Shown here piece after piece: positions 29,691 to 37,024 of a DNA stretch of 64,000 nucleotides. The notes below the pieces were generated by a model, which saw nothing but the letters and a program-made list of their open reading frames with translations, was not told the DNA's origin and did no database searches. Every line of letters starts with the position of its first letter. Position 1 is the stretch's first letter. The stretch is from UBA6918 sp040754425 (lineage in GTDB: Bacteria; Pseudomonadota; Gammaproteobacteria; Burkholderiales; Thiobacillaceae), in NCBI GenBank assembly GCA_040754425.1, contig JBFMCR010000015.1:90246-154245 (forward strand), read 5' to 3'. The translations under genes and the position numbers were made by a program.

Positions 29691-31529
29691 ATGGCCACCC
29701 GCGAAACCTTAAGCCCCAAAGAAGCCGAGTGCAGCAGCGGCGCCGACTACGCCGCGCTGGCGCTGGAAGCCCTGCAGGAACCCGCCGACCCCGCCTATGC
29801 CAGGGAACTGGTCGACCGCATCGCCGACGACTGCCAGTTCACCAAGGATCTCGTCGCCGTCGCCATCGTCTACAAGCAACTGGGCGACCAGGCGCGCGCC
29901 GAGGAGCTCTTGCAGACCGCCGAGGACTACTGCATGTCGGGCGAAGAGCAGGTCTATCTCGCCGAAGGCAAGATGAAGGTGCTGGGCGACCGGGCCGGCG
30001 CAGAGGCCGCGCTCGACAAGGCCCTGAAGGAAACCAACAACCTCGACCCGCTGATCGAACTGGGCCGCCAGGCCGCCGAGCTGCTCGGCGACAGCGCCTT
30101 TGCCAAAAAGGTCTTCGAGAAGGCCGAGGCCAAGCTCTCCCGTGCCGCCGAATACACCAGGCTCGCCGCCGCCGCGGTCGAGCACCTGAAGGACAAGGAC
30201 TACGCCGGCGCCATCCTGGAAAAGGGCGCCGCCAGGCTGACCAACGTCGCCGACCTGCTTCAGCTTGCCGGCGAGACCGCCAGGACCCTGGGCGACCCGG
30301 CCAAGGCGCGCGCCCTGTACCAGCGCGCGCTCGGCGCCGCCACCGACTTCAACGCCGTGAAAAGCCTGCTCGATGCCGCCCGCGCCATCAATGAGACCGA
30401 ATTCATGCAGGCCGTGCTAAAGAAGGGCGGCGAACTCGCCACCGCCACCGAGCAGTTCATCGACCTCGCGCGCGCCCTGAAATCCACGGGTGACGCCGCC
30501 GGCGCCGCCAAGCTCATGGACCAGGCCGAGAACGCCGTGGCCTCGCTGGACGAAATGAGCAAGGTGGTGGAGGCCGCCAAGACCGACTTCGCCGACGACA
30601 CCGCGCGCCTGGCGCGCGTGCAGGCCAAGTACGACAAGCGCGCCGCCAACCAGGCCAAGTACGTGGAATTCGGCAAGCAGGAAGAACTCGCCGACACGCC
30701 CAAGAAGCTCTTCACCCTGGCCGACCAAGTCATGGCCGAACTCGAAGACCCCTTCTACGCCGCCAAGCTGCTGGGCAAGGTGGAGGCCATGCTGGATACG
30801 GGCGACTACCAATTCCTGCGCTACCGCCCTCTGATCCTGGCGGTGGACAAGCACGTCAACGACGCCGCCTGGGTCGCACGCCTTTTGGACACCGCCGCCG
30901 CCAAGTCCGGCGACTTCGTGTGGTTCAAGGAAGTGGTAAAGACCGCCGCCACCGCGCTGAAGAACAAGGAGCTCGGCCGCGAAAAGGCGCGCGCCTATGT
31001 ACAGCAGCGCGAGGCTTCGATCAAGTCCAACCCCGAGGCCAGCGTGTACGACTATACCAAGCTTGCCGAACTGGTGATCGCCGACATCGGCGATGCGGCC
31101 TGGGGTGCGCAATTGTTGAACGAAGCCAGGGCACGCGCCAAGGACCATTATGCGCTTGCCCACGTCGCCGCGCTCATGGCCAGGGGCGGCGATGCCGCCG
31201 GCGCCGAGGCCGTACTGATGCAGGCCGCGCAAGTCTGCGGCAACGCCGACTGCTGCATCCAGCTCGCCACCCGCGTGAAGAACGCCGGCTTCGACGCCGC
31301 CCTGGTGCGCAAGGTGTACGAAGCCTGCGGCAACACGCTCACCAGCCCCGCGGACAAGCTGCACTGGGTCGAGGGCATCGTCGACGAACTCAAAGACAAG
31401 GCCTGGGCGAGCGAAGCCTACGCCGCCATCGAGGGCCAGTTCACGGGTGAGGCCAGGGCGCGCTTCGAGGTCTCGCGCATGAATCGCGTGGGCGATGAGT
31501 TCTACCCCTACCGCAAGCACGCGGCCTGA
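29691..31529 (+). CDS. 612-residue alpha-helical solenoid protein of unknown function
   Basis: A long alanine-rich protein built of TPR/SEL1-like helical repeats (for example DPAKARALYQRALGAATD, GDAAGAAKLMDQAENAV, GGDAAGAEAVLMQAAQV). It has no signal peptide or membrane segment. The C-terminal third carries a CGNADCC cysteine cluster and ends with EFYPYRKHAA. A GGAGAG sequence supports the start. I recognise no enzymatic motif; a scaffold role is possible. It stands alone between hslU and the copper chaperone gene, with a family A palindrome upstream. Confidence 0.8.
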   Translation: MATRETLSPKEAECSSGADYAALALEALQEPADPAYARELVDRIADDCQFTKDLVAVAIVYKQLGDQARAEELLQTAEDYCMSGEEQVYLAEGKMKVLGDRAGAEAALDKALKETNNLDPLIELGRQAAELLGDSAFAKKVFEKAEAKLSRAAEYTRLAAAAVEHLKDKDYAGAILEKGAARLTNVADLLQLAGETARTLGDPAKARALYQRALGAATDFNAVKSLLDAARAINETEFMQAVLKKGGELATATEQFIDLARALKSTGDAAGAAKLMDQAENAVASLDEMSKVVEAAKTDFADDTARLARVQAKYDKRAANQAKYVEFGKQEELADTPKKLFTLADQVMAELEDPFYAAKLLGKVEAMLDTGDYQFLRYRPLILAVDKHVNDAAWVARLLDTAAAKSGDFVWFKEVVKTAATALKNKELGREKARAYVQQREASIKSNPEASVYDYTKLAELVIADIGDAAWGAQLLNEARARAKDHYALAHVAALMARGGDAAGAEAVLMQAAQVCGNADCCIQLATRVKNAGFDAALVRKVYEACGNTLTSPADKLHWVEGIVDELKDKAWASEAYAAIEGQFTGEARARFEVSRMNRVGDEFYPYRKHAA

Positions 31530-31631
31530 AACAACTCGCCGGCTGCGACAACATGTCGCATTGCCGGCGGCCGCAAGTGCGTGCATCATGGCAACTAGTG
31601 TGTGATTATTTTCATGCACCCCCTTCCTTAC

Positions 31632-31662
31632 ATGTCCGCTCGCAAGGCGGACATCTTTTTTT
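31632..31662 (+). terminator. terminator-like hairpin in the leader of the PCuAC gene
   Basis: ATGTCCGC (31632-31639) and GCGGACAT (31647-31654) form a perfect 8-bp stem followed by CTTTTTTT. It lies about 100 bp after the solenoid gene and only 10 bp before the PCuAC start; the T-run directly precedes that gene's GGAG. It may end the upstream transcript or act as an attenuator. A 14-codon reading frame (ATG 31632, TGA 31674-31676) runs through it and overlaps the PCuAC ATG. Confidence 0.7.
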
Positions 31663-31672
31663 GGAGAACACG

Positions 31673-32125
31673 ATGAGATTGCATGCCCTGCTGATTTCCG
31701 CGCTGCTCATGGCTCCTGCCCTGGCAGACGGCATCAAGGTGGAAAACGCCTGGATACGCGAGCCCGCACCCGGCCAGACCGTGGTTGGCGGCTTCATGGA
31801 CATCACCAGCGAAAAGAACGCCAGCGTGGTGAAAGCGGCAAGCCCGGCGATCGGCACGGTCGAACTGCATGAAATGAAAATGCTGGGCGACGTCATGCAG
31901 ATGCGCGAGATCAAGGCCATCGAGCTGCCGGCCGGAAAAACCGTCAAGCTCGAGCCCGGCGGCCTTCACCTCATGCTGTACAACCCCAAAAAACCGCTCA
32001 AGGCCGGCGACAGGGTGCCCCTCACCCTCACCGTCCAGAGCGGCGAGAAGCTGGAAGAAGTGACTGCCACGGCGGAAGTCCGCGCCATGAGCATGCGTGC
32101 CCCGGCGCCGCATTCCATGCACTGA
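31673..32125 (+). CDS. periplasmic copper chaperone, PCuAC family
   Basis: A 150-residue protein with a signal peptide (MRLHALLISALLMAPALADG) and the PCuAC fold. The Cu(I) ligands appear as H...M in ELHEMKM and H-x-M in GLHLMLYN. An extra Met/His-rich tail (MSMRAPAPHSMH) may add copper sites. PCuAC proteins deliver copper to the CuA or CuB site of cytochrome oxidases or hold periplasmic copper. GGAG precedes the ATG. The gene converges on the MNIO/bufferin-type operon, which is also expected to handle copper. Confidence 0.92.
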   Translation: MRLHALLISALLMAPALADGIKVENAWIREPAPGQTVVGGFMDITSEKNASVVKAASPAIGTVELHEMKMLGDVMQMREIKAIELPAGKTVKLEPGGLHLMLYNPKKPLKAGDRVPLTLTVQSGEKLEEVTATAEVRAMSMRAPAPHSMH

Positions 32126-32141
32126 ACCATGCCGACTCGCG

Positions 32142-32163
32142 AAAAAGCCCCGCCGCGGCTTTT
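32142..32163. terminator. bidirectional terminator between PCuAC and the MNIO operon
   Basis: AAAAGCC (32143-32149) pairs with GGCTTTT (32157-32163), flanked by A's on the left and T's on the right, so it can serve both convergent transcripts. The right arm touches the stop codon of the DUF2063 gene. Confidence 0.75.
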
Positions 32164-32921
32164 CATGTCTGCGTCAGGGTGCCCAGCACTGCACCGGCCG
32201 AACGCAACTCCTCCAAGTGGTTGCGCGCGAACCCGATGAGCTGCGCCGTGTCCTCCTGGCCGAGTTCTGCCGCCAGCCTCATGACTGCCTCGCGGCCGCT
32301 GCTGCGGCCATCCTCCAGCAAGGACAGCAGCCGCGCCCCGGCCGCGCTGTGTTCCATGAAGCGCACCTGCATGCCGGCATCGCGGAACACCAGCAGGCAG
32401 GTGGGCGCAGGTTCGACCTTGACTCGCGGACGGATGCGATGCACGGGATAACGGTAGGTCAGACTGGCCAGCACCGGGTTGAGAACAGGCCTGCCCTCGA
32501 TCAGGTCGCCTTGCGCATCGATTGACGGCAGGCGCTCGTCGCGATTGGAAACCGACAGCACCAGCTCCATCCACTCGTAGTGCGCCAGTTCCGCCAGGTA
32601 ATCCGGGAATCCTTCCTCGGGCTGCCATTCGTTCTGCAGGAAATGCATGAACTCGTCCGGCACCTGCCGGAAATAGGGCGTATGGCTGCGGTGGCCGGCG
32701 ATGAAGCCGCGCACCAGGCGGGCCCATTTCCGGCTGCCCAGCACTTTTCTCAGCACCGGGAAACAGGCGAGCAGAAAGCTTTCGATGTTGTTGTAGACGA
32801 GCTCGGAGTAGACACCCATGCGCTGCGCATTTGCACCGGGCGGGCGTCTGGTAGCCTTGGGATCGCGGATGTGCGCGGTAAAAGCGTACTGATATTGCTG
32901 GAACGCAGGCAGTTTATCCAT
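32163..32921 (-). CDS. DUF2063 protein (BufC/HvfC type), partner of the MNIO enzyme
   Basis: A 252-residue protein with the DUF2063 N-terminal domain (QQYQYAFTAHIRDP, RMGVYSELVYNNIESFLLACFPVLRKVLG, RGFIAGHRSHTPYFRQVPDEFMHFLQ) and a C-terminal region with RYPVHRI and LEDGRSSGREAVMRLA. In methanobactin- and bufferin-type systems this protein partners the DUF692 oxidase and helps present the precursor. The start at 32921 lies inside the last codons of the DUF692 gene, so translation is coupled. It is the last gene of the operon. Confidence 0.88.
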   Translation of the reverse strand: MDKLPAFQQYQYAFTAHIRDPKATRRPPGANAQRMGVYSELVYNNIESFLLACFPVLRKVLGSRKWARLVRGFIAGHRSHTPYFRQVPDEFMHFLQNEWQPEEGFPDYLAELAHYEWMELVLSVSNRDERLPSIDAQGDLIEGRPVLNPVLASLTYRYPVHRIRPRVKVEPAPTCLLVFRDAGMQVRFMEHSAAGARLLSLLEDGRSSGREAVMRLAAELGQEDTAQLIGFARNHLEELRSAGAVLGTLTQT

Positions 32922-33780
32922 GCGCAACCATGCCTTTCTGCGCCTGCAAATATTTGCGCTGCAGCGCATCGATGCGCTCGACCTCCTTCACCAGCTCCGC
33001 GAGCGGCGGAATGTTGAAATCGCGCTCCAGCAGGGTCGGACGCACGCCGATGGTCTGATAGGTGAAATCGAGCAGTTCCCACACCGGATCGATGACGTCG
33101 GCGCCGTGGGTGTCGATGATGAAATCCTCGGCCTCGTAATAATGCCCCGCCATGTGCATGTACACCACGCGCTCCGCCGGCATGGAAGCGATATAGCCGC
33201 GCGCATCGAAACGATGATTGACGCTGTTCACATAGACATTGTTGACATCCAGATGCAGATCGCAATCGGCCTCTTCCAAGACGGCGCGCACGAAAGCGGG
33301 CTCGTCCATATCGGCAATCGGTGCGCTGACGTAGAACGAGGCGTTCTCGATGGCGATGCGGCGCTCCAGAATATCTTGCGTCCGGCGGATGCGCGCGGCC
33401 ACATATCTGACCGCCTCTTCCGTCATCGGGATCGGCAGCAGGTCGTACAAATGCCCGTCGTCCGAGCAGTAGGACAGGTGCTCGGTGTAGAGGGGGATTT
33501 TGAATTCGTCGAGAAAGCCCTTGATCTTGGCGAGCAGCAGTTCATCCAGGGGCGACGGCCCGCCCAGGGACAGCGACAGGCCGTGGCAGATGAAGGTGTT
33601 GCGTTCGGCAAAAGCCCGGAAACGGCGGCCCAGCGCGCCGCCGATGTCGATCCAGTTTTCCGGCGCGATTTCGAAAAAGCGGATGACATCGGGCACCCGG
33701 CTGTCGAGGTCGTTCATCAACTCCCTGCGATAGCCGAGGCCCGCGCCATGAAGCGGCATGGTGCGCATGTCGGGATTCAT
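32914..33780 (-). CDS. DUF692 multinuclear non-heme iron oxidase (MNIO; BufB/HvfB type)
   Basis: A 288-residue TIM-barrel enzyme. The His/Asp/Glu positions that ligate the iron cluster in the family are present: CHGLSLSLGG (His66), YTEHLSY (His101), IENAS (Glu145), LHLDVNNVYVNSVNH (Asp178, His189), HMAGH (209, 213), IDTHGADV (Asp223, His225) and LLERD (Glu252). MNIO enzymes such as MbnB, TglH and HvfB modify cysteines of ribosomal peptides, for example to oxazolone-thioamide or thiooxazole groups that bind copper. The Cys-rich precursor gene ends 14 bp upstream, a very strong link. The start is taken at 33780; internal ATGs at residues 5 and 8 are alternatives. Confidence 0.92.
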   Translation of the reverse strand: MNPDMRTMPLHGAGLGYRRELMNDLDSRVPDVIRFFEIAPENWIDIGGALGRRFRAFAERNTFICHGLSLSLGGPSPLDELLLAKIKGFLDEFKIPLYTEHLSYCSDDGHLYDLLPIPMTEEAVRYVAARIRRTQDILERRIAIENASFYVSAPIADMDEPAFVRAVLEEADCDLHLDVNNVYVNSVNHRFDARGYIASMPAERVVYMHMAGHYYEAEDFIIDTHGADVIDPVWELLDFTYQTIGVRPTLLERDFNIPPLAELVKEVERIDALQRKYLQAQKGMVAHG

Positions 33781-33794
33781 GGCGCGCAGCCGGT

Positions 33795-34184
33795 TTACTT
33801 CTTCACTGCACCGCACTTGCCCTGGCCGCATTTGGCTTCTGCGGCCTTCGGGGCGGCTGCATCCGTTTTCGCGCCGCCACACTTGGCTTCGCCCATCTTC
33901 TTGGGATCGGCGGCTTCTGCCGATTTCATCCCGCCGCATTTGCCCTGACCGCATTTGGCTTCACCCGCCTTGGAAGCGGCAGCCGAGTCCTCTGCCTTCT
34001 TGCCGCCGCACTTGCCCTGGCCGCACTTGGCTTCAGCCGGTTTGGCATCGGCCACCATGTAGCCGCTCTGCAGGCTTTGCAGCGCGAAGGGATTCTCCGC
34101 CGCATTGACGAACGGGCTCATCGCCATACCCGCCACAAAGGCCGAACCCACTGCCACCTCAATTGTTTTTTTCTTTCTTGCCAT
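33795..34184 (-). CDS. Cys-repeat RiPP precursor of the bufferin/HvfA type
   Basis: A 129-residue secreted peptide. A Sec-type signal (residues 1-29, ending MSPFVNAA) is followed by ENPFALQSLQSGYMVADA, a leader segment also typical of HvfA-type precursors. The core carries four EAKCG blocks, three of them doubled as EAKCGQGKCG, giving Cys54, 59, 78, 83, 102, 119 and 124. Lys/Ala-rich linkers separate them. In known systems cysteines in E(G/A)KCG motifs are modified by the adjacent DUF692 enzyme and the product sequesters copper in the periplasm. The ATG at 34184 has GGAG eleven bases upstream; a TTG two codons earlier is possible. Confidence 0.9.
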   Translation of the reverse strand: MARKKKTIEVAVGSAFVAGMAMSPFVNAAENPFALQSLQSGYMVADAKPAEAKCGQGKCGGKKAEDSAAASKAGEAKCGQGKCGGMKSAEAADPKKMGEAKCGGAKTDAAAPKAAEAKCGQGKCGAVKK

Positions 34185-34229
34185 TTTCAAAGTTACTCCT
34201 TCTCGTTGGATTGAAAATATTTGGGGAAG

Positions 34230-34475
34230 CTATTCCTTTTCCCGCAAATTCCGCGCGATACGCTCGCGACCTTCTTCCGACAGTCCCGGCTGCACCGCTT
34301 CATCCTCGCGGCTTAACCACTCCCGAATCAAGTGCATCTGTTTCATGAAACGGTAGCAGTTTTCGCAAATCGCCAGATGTAACCGCATAGCGAGATTTTC
34401 ATGCCAATTCAGCTTGCGATCCAGTGACTGAGTCACCAGGAGCGAGGTTTCCTTACAGGTTTTCATCAGGCCCAT
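34230..34475 (-). CDS. zinc-finger anti-sigma factor (zf-HC2/ZAS type)
   Basis: An 81-residue protein without membrane segments. It has a Cys near the N-terminus (MKTCKE) and the H-x3-C-x2-C motif HLAICENC, the zinc-binding signature of ZAS anti-sigma factors. The rest is charged helix. It lies 9 bp after the ECF sigma gene, so it should hold that sigma factor inactive; a Cys/zinc centre suits release by metal or thiol stress. The bufferin-type genes follow 45 bp downstream. Confidence 0.85.
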   Translation of the reverse strand: MGLMKTCKETSLLVTQSLDRKLNWHENLAMRLHLAICENCYRFMKQMHLIREWLSREDEAVQPGLSEEGRERIARNLREKE

Positions 34476-34484
34476 AGCTGCCCC

Positions 34485-35024
34485 CTAAATCCGGGTATCC
34501 AGACATTCCCGCAGGAACAGACGGGCTCGATGCAGCATCACCCAGGCATTGGTCGCGCTGATGCCAAGCTCCTTACAGATTTCATCATTGGACAGGCCGG
34601 AAAGCTCGCGCAGGGAAAATATCTGCGCCAGCGAAGGTTTCAGGCGCCGGAAACACTCGTCCAGCGCCTGGCGAATGCGGGATTTTTCCAGCTCGGATTC
34701 GGGGTTTCCCCAGTCGCGGAAAGTTTCCATCCAGTGGCCGCTCTGGTCGAACAGCGCTTCCCAGTCGCCGGCCTCGCTCCCATGCGCGGAAGCCGTCATC
34801 TCCCTGGCGTGGAGCCGGATCAGATCGACGATCTTGTGCTTCAGAATGCCGGTAAGCCAGGTGCGCTCGGAACTGTCCCCGTCAAACCCGGCGTGCGCCT
34901 TCAGAGCCGCGAGCAGGGTTTCCTGCACGGCATCCTCGGCCAGTTCGTCGGTATAAAGCCTGCGCCGGGCGTAGCGAAACAGGTAATCGCCATGTTCGCA
35001 CAGCCAGCGTTCCGGGTCGCTCAT
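34485..35024 (-). CDS. ECF RNA polymerase sigma factor, first gene of the MNIO operon
   Basis: A 179-residue sigma-70 family protein with region 2 (DYLFRYARRRLYTDELAEDAVQ, TWLTGILKHKIVDLIR) and region 4 (IFSLRELSGLSNDEICKELG, AWVMLHRARLFLREC). The start at 35024 is preceded by GGAGGGGG; an earlier ATG-like start at 35045 is less likely. ECF factors paired with small zinc-finger anti-sigmas often head DUF692/DUF2063 operons and respond to copper or oxidative stress. It is divergent from hsp20 across a 122-bp gap. Confidence 0.9.
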   Translation of the reverse strand: MSDPERWLCEHGDYLFRYARRRLYTDELAEDAVQETLLAALKAHAGFDGDSSERTWLTGILKHKIVDLIRLHAREMTASAHGSEAGDWEALFDQSGHWMETFRDWGNPESELEKSRIRQALDECFRRLKPSLAQIFSLRELSGLSNDEICKELGISATNAWVMLHRARLFLRECLDTRI

Positions 35025-35072
35025 TCCCCCTCCAGGTTCGGGCAAGTCAGCCGCTTGTCTTCGCCATTATTA

Positions 35073-35101
35073 CTTGAAAAAACCAAGCGCGAGCCCCAGA
35101 T
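35073..35101 (+). promoter_or_regulatory. sigma-32 (RpoH) heat-shock promoter of the hsp20 gene
   Basis: CTTGAAA (35073-35079), a 14-bp spacer and CCCCAGAT (35094-35101) match the RpoH -35 and -10 elements at the correct distance. Transcription would start near 35108, about 40 nt before the ATG. Confidence 0.75.
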
Positions 35102-35146
35102 TGTGAATGATAGCGGCAACACCTTTATTTCAAGCAAGGAGGAATC

Positions 35147-35572
35147 ATGGCAAACCTGACCCGTTATGATCCGTTTGAAACCGGACTCGAACCTTTTGAC
35201 GATCTGTTCCGCGGCTTTTTCCGCCCGGTGCGCATGGACCGAGAACTGCCCCAGTTCAAGATGGACGTGAAGGAGAACGACAAGGCCTACACCATCCATG
35301 CCGACCTGCCCGGCGTAAAGAAGGAGGACATCCACGTCTCCATCGAAGGCAACGCCGTGGCGATTTCGGCTGAAACCCGTTCCGAATCCGAGCAGAAGGA
35401 GGGCGAAAAAGTGCTCAAGCGCGAGCGCAGCTACGGCAAGCTCTATCGCAGCTTCTCGCTGGGCTCCGACATCGACGAAGCCACCGCCAGCGCCAAATAC
35501 AACGATGGCGTGCTGGAACTGGTGCTGCCCAAGAAAGTCACCGCCAAAAGCAAACGCCTGACCGTCGAATGA
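35147..35572 (+). CDS. small heat-shock protein, Hsp20/alpha-crystallin family
   Basis: A 141-residue holdase chaperone. The N-terminal arm (NLTRYDPFETGLEPFDDLF) leads to the alpha-crystallin domain (about 38-135) with DLPGVKKEDIHVSIEGNAV, RSYGKLYRSFSL and YNDGVLELVLPKK, the last being the conserved (A/G)-x-L-x-n-G-x-L region. It lacks a long C-terminal extension. AGGAGG stands before the ATG, and a sigma-32 promoter lies upstream. It is a single gene closed by a terminator. Confidence 0.95.
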   Translation: MANLTRYDPFETGLEPFDDLFRGFFRPVRMDRELPQFKMDVKENDKAYTIHADLPGVKKEDIHVSIEGNAVAISAETRSESEQKEGEKVLKRERSYGKLYRSFSLGSDIDEATASAKYNDGVLELVLPKKVTAKSKRLTVE

Positions 35573-35595
35573 TCCAGGTGCGGCAAAACCGCAGG

Positions 35596-35619
35596 GGCGG
35601 CCGACAGGCCGCCTTTTTT
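35596..35619 (+). terminator. rho-independent terminator of the hsp20 gene
   Basis: GGCGGCC-GACA-GGCCGCC followed by six T residues; a 7-bp perfect GC stem with a four-base loop. Confidence 0.9.
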
Positions 35620-35669
35620 ATTGGCCGGCTGAGCACTAAAATGGCGGTACCGTGAACGACGAGGCCGCC

Positions 35670-36551
35670 ATGACCGCATACTCCCCAGCCGACAAGGCTC
35701 ACATTCTTTCCGAGGCGCTGCCTTACATACAGCGCTTTTACGACAAGACCATCGTCATCAAGTACGGCGGCAACGCCATGACCGAGCGGCACCTGATGGA
35801 GGCCTTCGCCAAGGACGTGGTGCTGCTGAAGCTGGTTGGGATGAACCCGGTGGTGGTGCACGGCGGCGGACCGCAGATCGCCGGCCTCTTGCAGCGCATT
35901 GGCAAGCAAAGCGAATTCATCCAGGGCATGCGCGTCACCGACGAGGAGACGCTGGACGTGGTGGAAATGGTGCTCGGCGGCCTGGTCAACCAGGACATCG
36001 TCACACTCATCAACAAGCACGGCGGGAAGGCAGTGGGACTGACCGGCAAGGACGGCAACTTCATCCATGCCAAGAAAATGCTGGTGCCCTCCAAGGAAAA
36101 GGCCGAAGAAATGCTCGACATCGGCCAGGTCGGCGAAATCACCAGCATCGACCCTGAAATCATCCAGCACCTGGATGCGCGCGACTTCATCCCGGTGGTG
36201 GCGCCGCTCGGCACCGATGCGGAGGGCAATGCCTACAACATCAACGCCGATGTGGCCGCCGGCAAGATAGCCGGCGTGCTGCAGGCGGAAAAAGTCATTT
36301 TCATGACCAACACCCCCGGCGTGCTCGACAAGCAGGGGCGATTGCTGACCGGCCTTACCCCGCGCGAAGTGGAGGAGCTGACTGCCGACGGCACCATCTC
36401 CGGCGGCATGATCCCCAAGGTCGGCTATGCCGTCGACGCGGTGAACAGCGGCGTGAAAACCGCGCACATCATCGACGGCCGCGTCGAGCACGCCCTGCTG
36501 CTGGAAGTGCTGACCCCCGAGGGCGTCGGCACCCTGATCAAAAGAGCCTGA
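35670..36551 (+). CDS. argB: acetylglutamate kinase
   Basis: A 293-residue amino-acid kinase catalysing the second step of arginine synthesis. Motifs are TIVIKYGGNAM near the N-terminus (phosphate-binding Lys and GG), VVVHGGGPQI (acetylglutamate site), VGLTGKDGNFI, NINADVAAGKIAG, FMTNTPGV and GGMIPKVGYAVDAV. The ATG at 35670 is preferred, since GAGG precedes it; a GTG at 35652 is open in frame. An EVE-domain gene follows 17 bp later. Confidence 0.96.
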   Translation: MTAYSPADKAHILSEALPYIQRFYDKTIVIKYGGNAMTERHLMEAFAKDVVLLKLVGMNPVVVHGGGPQIAGLLQRIGKQSEFIQGMRVTDEETLDVVEMVLGGLVNQDIVTLINKHGGKAVGLTGKDGNFIHAKKMLVPSKEKAEEMLDIGQVGEITSIDPEIIQHLDARDFIPVVAPLGTDAEGNAYNINADVAAGKIAGVLQAEKVIFMTNTPGVLDKQGRLLTGLTPREVEELTADGTISGGMIPKVGYAVDAVNSGVKTAHIIDGRVEHALLLEVLTPEGVGTLIKRA

Positions 36552-36568
36552 TCACGCCTCACGAAAAA

Positions 36569-37024
36569 ATGCGCTACTGGCTGATGAAATCCGAACCCTC
36601 CGACGTCTCGATCGACGACCTCGCCGCGATGCCGAACCAGACCGTGGCCTGGTACGGCGTGCGCAACTATCAGGCGCGCAACTTCATGCGCGACCAGATG
36701 GAAGTGGGCGACAAGGTGCTGTTCTACCATTCCTCGTGCGCTGAGCCCGGCATTGCCGGGCTGGCGGTGGTGAGCCGCAAGGCCTACCCGGACGAAACCC
36801 AGTTCGACCCGAAAAACAAATATTTCGATCCCAAAGCCACGCGCGAAAATCCGCGCTGGGTGAATGTCGACGTCCAGCTGGTGAAAAAGACGCGCCTGGT
36901 GTCGATCAGGGAATTGCGCAGCCACCCCGAGCTTGCCAACATGCGCATCCTGCAAAAAGGCAACCGGCTTTCCATCACGCCGGTCGACCCCAGGGAATAC
37001 CACTTCATCCTGGGCCTCGCCTGA
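36569..37024 (+). CDS. EVE-domain protein
   Basis: A 151-residue single EVE domain (PUA-like fold). It opens MRYWLMKSEPSDVSIDDL and contains WYGVRNYQARNFMRDQMEVGDKVLFYHSS, AGLAVVSRKAYPD and the C-terminal LSITPVDPREYHFIL. EVE domains read modified bases in nucleic acids; the stand-alone bacterial type is of uncertain role. The stop overlaps the start of the TSUP gene. Confidence 0.9.
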   Translation: MRYWLMKSEPSDVSIDDLAAMPNQTVAWYGVRNYQARNFMRDQMEVGDKVLFYHSSCAEPGIAGLAVVSRKAYPDETQFDPKNKYFDPKATRENPRWVNVDVQLVKKTRLVSIRELRSHPELANMRILQKGNRLSITPVDPREYHFILGLA

